This document shows positions 1-12,148 of a stretch of 64,000 nt of DNA, piece by piece. Within the stretch, counting starts at the first letter, position 1; every line of letters starts with the position of its first letter. The position numbers and the translations under genes were made by a program. The notes under the pieces are model-generated. The model was given only the letters and a program-made list of their open reading frames with translations. It ran no database searches and was not told where the DNA came from. Source of the DNA: Tomocerus qinae (lineage: Eukaryota; Arthropoda; Collembola; Entomobryomorpha; Tomoceridae); assembly GCA_020055645.1 (NCBI GenBank), contig CM034546.1, positions 14,322,001 to 14,386,000 of the forward strand. The letters are read 5' to 3'.

Positions 1-35
1 GTTACACCCTTGATGGTGCTAAGATAATATTTCAG

Positions 36-1291
36 CTAAATTTCTATAGACATAAGAAGGCTGATAGTATTATAAACGATAAAAGCAAAGGTGTTCAGGA
101 TTGTACTCCGTTTGATAAATAAGCAGTGACCTCCGCTCTTTAGATAGTGCAACGCTTTAATTTCCCGTCTTTGCAGTGGGCTACAAATTGGTTGCATTTG
201 TTTCAGGAAAGTCATGGAATTTTCAAATACCATTGAAGCAGGTTTTAAAATTGCAACAATTAAGATGCAAGCTGAAATTGTGATGATTGGCATGTAAAGA
301 TTTAATGGAAATTTTAACACGCCATTTAGTGTTATACTGCGAAAATTACCGAGTATAACGCCAGCAACGCCTATTGCAAACAGCAAATACAATGAAATCG
401 CAATTGTGTAATTTGCAAGGTTGTTAATATACCAATGTTGCATATAAATCAGTTTTGTTTTGCTAAATTGCTCACTGGTGATTAATTCATATTGGCCCCC
501 ATACTTCCAAAACAAATCAATGTGGTATCTATTTGAAGTAATATTTTCTAAATATTGAGAAGTGGAGAAGACATACAACATTATGATGAAAACAAAAAAT
601 ATGACAGACAGGCCTAAATGCTCAATCAAGGGAAAATAGACAAGAAATAATAAAATGTCGACAAATAAACTATCTTTGTATTTTGGCAGGAGAAATGAAA
701 CAATGGGATACATCGGGTGTAACTTTTCGTGTACTAGGAAGGCAGCAAATGATCCACAGAGGATCAGGGTTACTGGAAGACCTATTTTGAATATTAGTAT
801 TATAATTAGGCTTTTCAAATCCATTTCATTACGCCCAGCTTTTCCTTCTAAAAAATAAAACAATTATTTGATATCATCGACACATAAAAAATTATGTAGT
901 TGGTCAAGAAAGCTAAATACTTACGCTTGAAGTTCAAATCGTTTTTCAGGATGCTGTTAAGAACTTGAATCACATCTTGCAATTGAAATACCAGATGAAT
1001 GGATGTTGAGATTCCACCACCAAATGCAAGTACGTAGTAGATGACAAATAATGTTTGAGCAACAGACAGATACGGGCTTTTAATGAATATTTGCTCCAGT
1101 AGAATGTACAGATAATAGAATAACGTGCAGAGATTTAACACGAGTGCAGTGTACCAGCAATAACTATTGACTTTGTTTTTTCCTTTCGCCACCGTCCAGG
1201 TTTTTGCGTTCAGAGTTAGTGGACGGAATTTGAAATATTTGCAAACAGCAAAAAAATTGATAAATGCCTTTTGCATGTCCTTTGTGCTCAT
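36..1291 (-). CDS. Gustatory-receptor-like 7TM protein, copy 1
   Basis: Two exons, 1291-925 and 847-36, are joined by a phase-1 GT-AG intron (donor GTAAGT, acceptor TTTTTTAG). They give about 392 residues, the usual length of an arthropod gustatory receptor. The protein has no signal peptide and many long hydrophobic segments, for example VNSYCWYTALVLNLCTLFYY and FAFIVYNTISLLMSIEI at the C-terminus. The pattern of polar loops between membrane segments and the TFAFIVYNT ending fit the insect chemoreceptor superfamily, whose members are inverted-topology ligand-gated cation channels in sensory neuron membranes. The start MSTKD is shared with the paralogue at 4.4-5.7 kb, and exon 1 is 367 nt in both. 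The frame is intact. Family assignment is by overall character and not by a diagnostic motif, so the ligand is unknown. Confidence 0.72.
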
Positions 1292-4200
1292 TTTACTGTA
1301 TTTGATGCAAATTATAGTCGTTTTATTCTATTGTTCCTAGTGGGAAACTTATCACACGTATGATTTACTTTTTAAACGTATAATAGGACGTTAAGAGTTG
1401 CAACAGCTTCAAAATGTAAATGATATTTCTGTTTTGAAAGTCTCAAACTGACGCTGCACCTTTTTCTTGCAGCAAGCGCTGATTTCCCGTTTACTTTTCT
1501 TTTTATTATTCCCAATTTTCAAGCAGAATTTATTTTAGTGATTTCAGTAAATCAAAAGTATTCCTTTCATCACTACATTCAGGAATAGACTGATGTAAAG
1601 AATGTGTCTTACAGTAACACTGCTTAACATCTATAAGCATGCATTTAATGCCATAAAATTGAGCTCACACCAAAATGTTTCTTTTACCTGGAGTACTGGA
1701 GTTAGGAATACATAAATTTGCCTTGAAAATTTTACCTGAGCCCAAGTAGACAGACTATTTTGTTGTTTGACGTTGACGTCCGATGATAAACATGCATGTT
1801 TGTGTTCTTTCTCTGGAATTCACGTGCTAATAATTAATTCAGTATGAGGACGACATGAAAATTCAATTCAAATAATAAATATAATAATATTTTTACATGC
1901 AGTAAAACCCATTCCTGTAATTTATGCTAGAATTCTGGAAACTGAGAAATAGCATTGGCTTTCCTGGGCAGTTAGCATAGCCTTTTCTACGTAAGTGTGA
2001 GCGGTATGAGCAATGACAATGGCTGTAGTTGTTCACAATCATATCCAGCAATACTTTTCCTCTTTATGCGTCTGCTGGCGGATACTGCACATTGATTATT
2101 TATTTGTGCTTTTTGTCTACCACCATAGTAGTGCGAGATTTGACTAAGGGAAATATCAAGATTCGTCTGGAAATATATTACTGATTATAGGGATATATTT
2201 ACTCATGTGTTACAATTACAATGGAGAGAGGCACATTCTAATTCTCACATAAGTCTAATTCTTAACATACTTACCAAGCAAATACACAACTTGATGAGAC
2301 TTTTTAATGCGAATGAAATTTTATAAAATATATGCAATTCCTTTTTTCTCAGGTATAAGAATTAATTAATCTAAAAAGATGCTTGAAAAAGCGAGCATTC
2401 AGTATTGACAAATATATTTACGGTAAGAACGCATCTAAAAATCTAGACTGCCATCTACAATGTTTGACAAAAACATGATGCAACTGCATGCATGTTTTAT
2501 TGATTTCTATAGGTCAGTACATTCCTAACAAACAACTGGGTTTGGTGGATAAAAACACATATCGTACCTTAAGGAACAATTTAGCCTTAAACCACTTTTT
2601 GTTTTGTATAGACGAAATTGACTAAATCCATTTTTGGTTTCATAATTAGCCTAATCCTTTTTTGTTTTAAACAGCCTGACTTAATTTTTTAGTCATTATT
2701 GGCCAGTGTCCGTAATTTCACAACGGGGATAAAAAGTTTTTAATAATTACAAACTTAATCCTCATTTGAGAGTTAGGATTAGAACTACAGAACAGTAAAA
2801 TACAATTCGATATGCTATATAAATAAAATGATTTTCTATGAATACCTACTTCCTTTAAATTGTTCCTTTGGGACATATCCACTCACCGCATTGGTATATT
2901 TGGTTACTATTAAAAAAAGCCACAGTAATTTGTTATTTAAAGGTTTATATTAGACTATTAGTACAAAAATGGGATTTAATGTATTTCCTCCCCAAAACTA
3001 AAAGTGAATAAAGGTTAAATAGTTCTTAAATGACGATATACAGTTTCGTCTCTCAGGTACAACTATTCCACACGTGCTGCTTAGCTTTACTATAATTTAC
3101 TTAAATGCACACATTTATATGACATTTTATATACAACCACGTATTTCTAACTTTTATTACTTTTATATTTACAATAAAGGCGGTTACAGAGCATGAATAT
3201 TTGATTTCGTATACTATAGTATAATAAAGATGCAAATAATATTTATTCCGGTAAGTGTCCAACCATCGAAGTTCTACTTTTGCTATTCAATAACCAAGAG
3301 TTAAAAGCGTATGGAGAAAACCAAGCAAACGTATGGAGTGTTTATTGAAGTCATTATAAAATATTTACATGTTTGCTTGCCTTGTGGCGTGTTATGGTGT
3401 TGCCTCTAGCTGGACCCTTTCTCTTCCTTTACCATACACACATTGTGTCTTTTTAAATATACTATGGCAAGCGTATACATTTTTGTTGTAAGTGTGATTG
3501 TGTATTGACAAATTCTATAATTTTCATACATTCATAATAAAAAACTACATCTGTCTAGCATAACTGTCCATCACTGTTCTGTATAAATATACAAAGTAAA
3601 TTATTTGAGGATATGTTATTTATACATCATTAACTTTAAATCATCTTAACCATCTTAATTGTAACTGATAATATAATATTACTACTTTAAATATGTGGTA
3701 GATAGGCAGATAATTGAACATCAGACCTTAATGTGAAAAAAATATGCATAATATGACGTAGACTGACATGTTAAATATCCATCTTACTATAACATAGCAA
3801 CATAATACATTATTAAGATATTAATACAATAGCCAAAAATAAATTCGGAGATTCAAAATCAGTTTTAGACCAGTAATAATGATTTCAGCAGTTTGAAGGG
3901 TTTCGACATCTAATAGTTTCCAACGATTAAGAATTGCAATAAAAGACGAATGCTTGCCGTAATATTCCAATGGTTTCTAATTTCGAATAGTTTGGACTTA
4001 AAATCCTGACTTGGTTTTCGTGCCCATTGGCAGGCATGGAGAACTTTTATTGAGACTTTTCGTAATTTAAAACTATTGGTAAATATTCGAAACCGTCCTG
4101 TAGATTTTCAAAACATTCGTAAGTATAAATTATTCGTAAACATAATCAACAACCGTAATACATATTTATAATAGTTACTAAGGAAAGATTACTAACTCCA

Positions 4201-4420
4201 CATAATTTACCTTACTTAGTAGCACTCCAAATGTAGGCACTGAATTTTTTGTTTAGGTGACAAGAAGGCACAGAGTTTTGAAGTGACAATCGAGTAAAAG
4301 AGGATAAAGCGTGGAAGAGTGAGGTTAAAGCAGGTACTTTAGCTAGTGATTGAATGGTAACCGTTATTTCAGGGGAAAACTGAATAGAAATTGGTTGCTC
4401 TAGCATAGATAATATTTGGG
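1292..4420. other. Intergenic region, duplicated upstream sequence
   Basis: I see no gene here. About 1380-2060 resembles 5760-6370 and 6600-7130, and scattered stretches between 3240 and 4000 resemble 7370-8110. This is therefore the shared flank of the duplicated receptor unit. A 64-codon open frame at 4212-4406 on the minus strand has no supporting feature. Confidence 0.5.
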
Positions 4421-5667
4421 CTAAATTTGAACAGACATCAAAAGGTTGATAGTATTATAAACCATAAAGGCAAAGGTGTTAAGAAGTGTACTTCTTTTGA
4501 AAAATAAACAGTGACCTCCACTCTTAAGATAGTGCAACGCTTTAATTTCCTTTCTTTGCAATGGGGTACAAATTGGCTGTATTTGTTGCAGGAATGCCTT
4601 CGAATTATGGAAAAGCAGCGATCCAGGTTTTGACATTACACCCATGGCAAAACAAATCATAATAATCATGGCTATCATGTAAAGATTAAAAGGGAACTGT
4701 ACTATGTCATTTATTATCACAAAATTACAGAGAATAACGGCAGCTACTGCTAATGCAATTATTAAATACAATGACAACCCAATTGTATTATTTGCAAGGT
4801 TGTTGATGTATAACTCTTGCATGTACATCAATTTTGTTTTTCCAAATTGCTCTCTGGTTAATATATTATATTGACCCCCATACCTATAAAGCATGTCAAT
4901 TTGATATCTCCTTGGAATAATATTTTCGAGAAACTGGGAAGTGGAAAAGACGTATGCCATTAAGAGGAAAGCATAAAACAATATTGACAGGCCAATATGC
5001 TCAATCGAGGGAAGATAAACAAGAAATAATAAAATGTAAACTAATAAACTATCTTTGTAGTTTGGCAGGAGAAATGAAAAAAATTGAATATACAGGGTGC
5101 AACTTTCCATATACTAGGAAAGCAGCAAATAATGCAGCACCAAGCAAGACTGCCGGAAGGGCAAATTGGAATATTAGTGAAATAAATATTCTTTTGAAAT
5201 CCAATTTATATCTCCCAAGGGTTCTTCTTTCTAAAAAATAAGTCAACAAGTTTTAATAATCGAAACAAACAAATATGAAAGCAAAAAAATAAATACTTAC
5301 TCATCAAGTTCAAATCCTTTTTTAAGATACAGTTAATAACTTGTATCGTATCTTGTGGGTGAATAATGAATGGAAGAGATGTTGAGATTCCGCTAGTAAA
5401 TGTAAGTACGTAGTAGATGACAAATATTGTTTGAGCAGCAGACAGGTATGGGTTTTTAATGAATATTTGCTCAAGGAGTATGCATAAATAATACAATAAC
5501 GTGCAGAAATTTAACACGAGTCCAATATACCAGCCATAAAGATTGACTTTATTTTTCCCTTTAGTCACTGTCCAGGTTTTTGCGTCGAGGGTAAATGGAG
5601 TGCATTTGAGACGCTTACAAACAGAATAAAATTTAATGAGTGCATTATGAATGTCCTTTGTACTCAT
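4421..5667 (-). pseudogene. Gustatory-receptor-like 7TM protein, copy 2 (frameshifted)
   Basis: This is a close paralogue of the gene at 36-1291, with the same two-exon structure: exon 1 at 5667-5301 (367 nt, donor GTAAGT) and exon 2 from 5230 (acceptor TTTTTTAG) to 4421. Shared stretches include KTWTV.KGKNKVN, LLEQIFIK.PYLS, QREIKALHYLKSGGHCLF-like and NTFAFMVYNTINLLMS. The reading frame breaks at a run of seven A on the plus strand (5077-5083). Upstream the frame reads KLHPVYSIF and then stops; two bases further on it continues SFLLPNYKDS as in copy 1. A run two bases shorter would match copy 1 exactly. The gene is either a young pseudogene or an assembly error in a homopolymer; the rest is well preserved. 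Confidence 0.65.
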
Positions 5668-5749
5668 GTTTACCTATAACTGATGTTAATACTACTAATT
5701 TAGCCGGTATCGTATCACGCTATGCGCTATTCAAAATTGTATATGGGTA

Positions 5750-8250
5750 AGTGTGGATCGCACGTTAATATCAAACGTAATAAAGGTCCAGCAGCTTCAA
5801 CATGTGTAAATGATATTTCTGTTTTGACTCTAAAACTATCGCAATTGCCAGTACCTTTTACTTTCGCAGCAAACGCTGCATTTTCCATTACTTTTCTTTT
5901 TCATTGTTCCCAATTTTTTAGTAGAATTTCTTTTGATGGCAGAATTTATGTTTTACGAAGATGAATGAACAATATTCTTTTTATCACGATAGTTCGCCAC
6001 AGACTGATGTAAAGAAGGCTGCGACAACAACTCAACTTAACATTAATATATTATATGCAGTCAATAAATTAAAATTGGGCCCACAAAGCTTTCTTCTTCC
6101 TTTAGCTTTACCTAGGAATGTACACATGAACCTGGGAATTTTTATCGGGGACCTGAGACCAAAAGGACATGTCTTATTTCGACATTTGACGTCTCAACAT
6201 ATTCTAAGCATGCACAATAACGTGTTTTAGCACACGGATTCACGTGGATAATAATTAATTCAGTGTGACAACATGGAAATTCACTTTATATAATGATGGC
6301 TATATTTTTGCAGGAACTAGACTTCTGAAAAATAAGAAACAACATTAGCTTTATTAGACTATTTGGACATTAAGTGCATTTCTGCATACACGGCAATGGG
6401 ATACCGAATAATACTAATAGGGGATACAAATACACGCCACTAATGTTCAACACTGACGTGGTATAGCTGTAAATAAGTAACATGTAAAAATCAGATTTTC
6501 TGTTTGAAAACCAAGTATGTAATTACGTATGCGGATATCTAATTTAACCAGCAGCCTATACTACTCCCTTTTTATTGTCCCGCTTTTCGGAGAAAAATTT
6601 GATCTCGTAATAGAACGCTTTAACTTGTAAATTATATTTGTGTTTTGAAATTCTAAAACTATCGAAACTATCAGGACCTTTTAGTACTTGCAGCAAGCCC
6701 TGATTTTCTGAATTTATTTTAGTGGCCGCAATAAATCAAACGTATTCTTTTTATGACAACCTTCAGGCGCAGACTGATCATTGACAGATATGTGAAGAAG
6801 CTTTCAACGGAAACATAGGTTAACATGTATAAGTATAGATTGAAATGCATTAAAATTGAGCACACCAAACTAATTCTTTTACATTGGAAAATACAGAAAC
6901 GTGCCTTGGCAATTTTACCTGAGCCCAAGAGGACAAACATGTTCCTGGCTGTTATGTTAAACATGCATGCTATTTTTTCTCATGAATTCAATATTTAATT
7001 CAGTGAGACGACGACATAAAAATTCAATTCAAATAATAACTATAATATTTTTGCAGGCAGTAAAACCAATTAATTGTACTTTATACTAGACCTCTGCATA
7101 ATGAGAAAGCATTGGACTTCCTGGGGTTTAGTTATTGACATGCAGCAATGCTTTACCTCTTTGGCAAAAATACTTTATTGTTCACGTCTAATATACATTT
7201 ATTACGAAAATTATACTATTATCGGAGCTGTCTGCTGGCAAATACTGCACATTGGTTCATTGTGCTTTCCATCTACTACTCTAGTATTTAGTGCTAATGC
7301 TACATATTATAGTGAAACAAATACTTTTGTGCAAAAATATCGTGCATTTAAAGTCTTGCTACTCGTTGAGTCAACTCTCAAGTTAAAAGCAAATATATAT
7401 TTTTCAGAACCAGGAGCAAAATATTGGTTGAAGCTATAATAAAATATTTACATGTATGCTTGCTTTGGCTATGCATAAGACTCTTTTTATTCTTCCCTTA
7501 ATTTAATTTATATATAAAGCATATATATGCAATACCATAACTTGTATTTTCTTCAACATTATTATGGCAAATGAATACAGTTTTGCGTTGTCTATCGACA
7601 AAGAATATCATTAGTAGGTATACAAAATTTAAGCAATTACGGGTTACGTCTCGCATAATTATCAATTATGAAGAATAATATGTCTTGTGAATTATAGTGG
7701 CATGTTTTTTAGTAAAATAAAAGATAATGCTACATTTATTACTATTCTAAGTATGGGGCATAAAAGTAGAAAAATACTTACATTACCATATGTGATATAT
7801 TTTACTTTATAAGCAATCAGTACATAACAGTGAAAGATATTTTTATTTATGGGGTGATATAGGTAAATACTTTTAGTACAAACGTACACGCACCTTAAAA
7901 ATGGATGTGTGCAATAATACATGTTACATTCAATTAATTATACTTATAAATACTAGATTTATATTTTTGTTTATTTCTGTTTTGTGTCTAACATGCAGAA
8001 TCTTAAGATAGATAAAAGCATTTTCAAAGTAGTAATAATGAATTTGGCTAGGTTAAATGGTTTCGACAGTATCGAGAAGTTTTTAATGGTATTTCTAATA
8101 GGTCTACTAATTATAGGCAATGAGTTTATTACAATTGCATGCTTCAATACTTAACCTCTGTTGGACGTACATAAAACCATTATTTTTCCAACAAAATTGG
8201 GACCATATTCAATCAAGGAAACGCTATTAGTTGCTAAGCATATGATTTAC
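5750..8250. repeat. Segmental duplication copies upstream of the receptor genes
   Basis: Three blocks resemble one another: about 1380-2060, 5760-6370 and 6600-7130. Common landmarks are TGATATTTCTGTTTTGA, a stretch with CTATCG and GCAGCAA, and GAAAATTCA-type sequence near GACGACAT. The first two blocks lie just upstream of the two receptor genes. The third is followed by about 7370-8110, which resembles 3240-4000 (for example TATAAAATATTTACATG and GGTTTCGACA), but no receptor exon lies beside it. It is probably a duplication that kept only flanking DNA. The ORFs at 5722-6230 and 7074-7439 lack domain character and are not called as genes. Confidence 0.5.
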
Positions 8251-8434
8251 TACCTGGTGTTTGAATTGCTTTTTTCATTCTCATTATTAAGAATTTTCGT
8301 ACCTGTCATACAATTTTTATTTTTAATGTGCAGCTGGTGATGATAGAAAAGTTTAAAAACAAGTGCTACCTTTCTGAAATAATAAAACAGAGTTCCAGCG
8401 GATGAAATAAGATGGATAAATGGATAGTTAAAAC

Positions 8435-8529
8435 TGGACAAAATCAATTTCTTCCTGGATAAAACTAATTTCGTCCAGGACAGAGTTGAACAAAATTAAT
8501 TTCGTCCATGGACAAACCTAATTTCGTCC
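8435..8529. repeat. Short repeat with GGACAAA and TTTCGTCC units
   Basis: About four imperfect copies of a 20-bp unit resembling GGACAAA..TAATTTCGTCC sit head to tail. Each unit begins with GGAC or GGAT and mostly ends with GTCC, so single units are weakly palindromic. No gene is attached. Confidence 0.5.
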
Positions 8530-8636
8530 GGATAATATACAAATCTGATAAAATAATCTTTTTGTATCTTTTAAAATGTTTCAAACTAAATACTTTCCAG
8601 TATAAATATAAATTCTAAATGTGTATACTTATGAAG

Positions 8637-9981
8637 TCAGGAATTTGGTTTGCAATGCGTAGGGTCCATATCCTTGAATCCTCCTACTAGGTCATAAAAA
8701 GCTTGATAAATGTTCAGATCCTTTTCAGTCGATATCTCCGAGAATTTAATTCCTTGTTCTGCAGCAAACTATAAGTTAACAATTACAGAAACATTATTTC
8801 TAGCATTATAATAAAAGTAGGAAAAAATTGATAAAGTTTATTTCTGAAAAAAGTCGATGTGATTAAAAAAAGTTTGATCTTAACATATTGAGCATCTGCT
8901 TTAGGTACTTGTCTCTTCTCTTCCAAATGGCAATAGTTTCCAACTAAAATTTCTTGGATGCGTTGAATATCCTTTTAACAAAATTTTAGCAAAAAATTAA
9001 ATATTTACGCTTATAAATGGAATATTGTCTTTTAAAGATTGAATCATGCAGTCAAAATCAAATTTCTTTTTATCACATGAAATAACCCGAATCCACTTTT
9101 CATTGAGTACATATGAAATAACCACAATCCACGCAACGAAATATGGAGAGAGGCTTTTTAATGTGCAAAACATAAAATGGATCGAAAAGACTTCATATGC
9201 AAAACAAATAGTGGATTGAGATTGATTCAGTCCTTAAAGAACGATATGTTTGTTTTCAATTGATTAATATTTTATGTAATTGACTTGTACTAGTAGTACA
9301 GATGGAAAGTTGTAGTCTGTGTATAGTTTTACTACATGTATCGATATATATCGGTACAAAAATAAGGACTTTTATTCTGAAAGAGGATCCTTCCTAATGT
9401 AGCGGTAAAGACAAAGGTAAACTATACGGGAAAACGGTCGGCTGCTTTCCATTGTACCAAATTGATGCAAGCCGTCATTGTTTACGTAGTTGCTAGCCAA
9501 TGTTCTAAACCGTTGAATGACACTTGTGTAGCTTTTCTGGTCGGTTATATCGTAAACCAACATAATTCCATTCAAACCTGATGAATTAATTAAGCTAAAG
9601 TGGTCGTCTCTAGCAGTGACCCTGCAAAATGTGATATCACAACTGATTTACTTTTATCAAATTTAAACAGACAGTCCACTTTAAATGTCAAAACGTAAAC
9701 TGACCATAGTTGTAACTTAATCTTTTCTCCATTAACGTACATAGATGTAGTTACATATTCGATTCCTGTGTTGCAATTCAAAGTCATATAGATTGTCAAT
9801 AGATTGCAAATAAATTAAATGCGATTTAAAACTAAATAATCAGAATTTTGTTTACAACAATATGAGACTTACCGACATTTGAAACCAGATCATTTCTTTT
9901 GAATGCGTCGTCACTAAACCAATGAAGAATTTCATTTTTCCCCACATTTGAATCTCCAGAAAGTAAGACTTTAAAAACCAT
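8637..9981 (-). CDS. Rab-like small GTPase with degenerate GTP-binding motifs
   Basis: Five exons join in phase: 9981-9873, 9765-9705, 9621-9486, 8971-8885 and 8768-8637, giving 174 residues. The fold is recognisably Rab: VFKVLLSGDSNVGK (beta1 and P-loop), GIEYVTTSMYVNGEKIKLQL (beta2-beta3), GIMLVYDITDQKSY (beta4), EILVGNYCHLEEKRQV (beta5) and EQGIKFSEIST (beta6). Every nucleotide-binding motif is altered. The P-loop GKT/S is GKN. The switch I STIG is SNVG. WDTAGQ is WVTARD. NKxD is NYCH. SAK is STE. The long C-terminal tail and paired prenylation cysteines are absent; the protein ends HCKPNS. Introns are phase-consistent and the frame is open, so it is either a maintained pseudo-GTPase or a recently silenced gene. 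Such a protein would not be expected to bind or hydrolyse GTP. The exon 4 donor (GTTAAG) is weak. Confidence 0.75.
9009..9153 (-). other. Candidate alternative exon 3 of the Rab-like gene
   Basis: Between exons 3 and 4 lies a 145-nt open segment bounded by AAAAAG on the 5' side and a GTAAAT donor on the 3' side. Its entry phase (2) and exit phase (0) match those of exon 3. Its translation, with RVISCDKKKFDFDCMIQSL, aligns with the beta4-alpha3 part of exon 3 (LVYDITDQKSYTSVIQRF). It contains a short internal duplication, so WIVVIS and WIRVIS occur twice. It could be a mutually exclusive exon or a dead duplicate. The acceptor has a poor pyrimidine tract. Confidence 0.4.
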
Positions 9982-10911
9982 TGCAAAAAAAGCTGTGCCA
10001 AACGTAACGAAATATATAATCTATTTACTGCTTTGTTGTAGACTAAAATTAAAAATATACACTCTACGGATTTCTTATCTTAAAAGACCTTGACAATTGA
10101 CAATGTACATAAGCGGTAATTGTCATAGGAAATTTACGCACATTCCACCCACGCTTAACAAATTTTTAGTTTAGATAGATTATCATTTTATCACAAATTT
10201 TTAATCAAGTGGGTTTGTCAAGCAATCAAATAATGGAAAACTTTTGGCTTGTACTTAGTAAATGGTTAATAAGAATTACCATTCAAGTATCGATAAACTG
10301 AAATTATCACTGAACCTTATGAATATGTTATTTATATAAAATATAGTAATTAGTTATATTTCCAAGTAAATTAGAAAAGGTTAATAATTTCCAGTATAGA
10401 TACCTTGCACTCGGTACATAATATGACATGCGTCATCAATCACTCTTCGATGTCATCACAGTCACAATACATTTTTAGCAGTGGTATATATACAAGTACT
10501 AATTACAAAACCCATGACAATATGGAAATGAAAAGGTGGTAAACGTAAACTACTACTGTTCAGTATATAAATAAACCATTAAAAAACGAAAATATAATTA
10601 CAGAAGTTCATTTAAACCAAAACCACATGGGCCTTGACAGATTTAGAAGTTTTATATAATTAGTTATATAATTCTAGTAATGATAGTCTATCAAACATTA
10701 AGTAGCCCCAATTTCATAAAAACACTAATGAATATATTTTCTATGTCGTTATTTCGATATAGCAAGAAAACTAATTGCTGAAACTTCCTTTTAACCTTCC
10801 TCTAACATATTACAGAAAAAATGGCAATGTCAATTTCGTCATTGTTTAAAAACTAAATGCAAGAAAAAAATGCATTCATCAGTGTCGACGTATTAAATCT
10901 GATTTTATCTG
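9982..10911. other. Intergenic, no gene seen
   Basis: AT-rich sequence with no open frame, repeat or RNA gene that I can support. It holds the promoter side of the Rab-like gene. Confidence 0.5.
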
Positions 10912-11201
10912 ATGTCCAATCCGGCGCATCCCATGACGCCAAGCCATTGTACCATAATTAATAGCAACAAAGAATGCAAAAAGTGCAACATGAAAGAAAG
11001 CTGTGCGGATAATTTTAGCGATCACAATTTGAGCGCGGCACTTGGTGATATTCAAAATGTTTGTATGTTGTCTGACTTGTCTGATTGTCTGTCTTTCAAT
11101 TCAAGTTCAGGACTTTTGAAATTCATTTCTCCTGATAATAATAGAATTCAGTCATTCAAGCAAAAGTATTATGCATTAGTGCCGGAAGTCGGAAGGTCAG
11201 G
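10912..11201 (+). CDS. Possible coding exon, unidentified
   Basis: An open frame starts with ATG (MSNPAHPMTPSH) and runs 96 codons to a good donor, GG|GTAAGG. It has five cysteines in the first half (for example CKKCNMKESC) followed by SSGLLKFISPDNN and FKQKYYALVPEV. Composition and codon use look more like coding sequence than the surroundings. It lies upstream of the zinc-finger gene on the same strand, but its exit phase (2) does not match any acceptor I can find in front of that gene. I do not recognise the protein. Confidence 0.35.
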
Positions 11202-12148
11202 GTAAGGTCAAACAATAAAATATATATAATCCCGAGAGGGGTAACTTTCGGTATTTTCAATTTTGCGGAAACCATTTCATTTTCTTGTTCTTGAATTTCC
11301 AATGAGATTCAGACTATTTCAGACCCCGTGTGGATGTGGATCCTTTCTTCTCCGCCCGTCCTCGGATAATTATTAAGGTGCATTTATTAATATATTTATT
11401 TTAACGTAATTTAAATTTAAAGGTTGAAGGTATCATTATTAGTCAAAATAAATTCTGTTGAAAGTCGAAACCCGGGTCGTAAAATAAAATATGTATTTTT
11501 AATGGCTCATTCATTTCATTTTGTAATAATTTAGATTATTTTTGAAGCTACGTTTTATATCTTCAATCAACCCTTGACCCTTTTCGATGCTGCGGTTTAT
11601 CGATTCAGTTGCAAACAACAAATGTAATGAGGTAAGTCATAAGTAGTGATTGACATTCAAAAATCTTAAACTCACTAGGACAATATGCGGCATAGCATTG
11701 TATTTGCATTATTTAGACTTTGTACTGGAGTGGCTGAGGGCTGAGACTTCATATATATAGCCAAATGTATAAGCCATATATTGACCCCAACCGCAAAAAA
11801 TTTTGGCTTCTATGGCGAAAATGAGTCAAAATTTGCTTTAAAATAAATAATCCTGCAAATCGCGAAATGATTTTTTTTGCTGTTTGACAACACATTTCTT
11901 TTTTTCTGGATTTGGTGGGGTGCTGTCCTAAATCCTAAAATATTAGAAATTATTGTGCCTATATTTTGGTATAATAAATAATTTCTACGACCGCGTAATA
12001 ATTGCCTTATGTTGAAGGTGTTGTAAATAGTTCCAAATATTTATTTTGTCTATGTTTTAAGGTGACCGAAATCTGTCTGCCGTAATCATACACATTTTTA
12101 TGAAATACCTTGGAAATCGATTGCGTTCTATTGGAAAAAGTCTTAAAA
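11202..12148 (+). other. Probable 5' untranslated region of the zinc-finger gene
   Basis: No coding frame is evident. A strong donor GAG|GTAAGTC lies at about 11630 and an acceptor TGTTTTAAG at about 12060. A non-coding first exon ending near 11630 could splice to the exon that holds the zinc-finger start codon. Confidence 0.35.
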
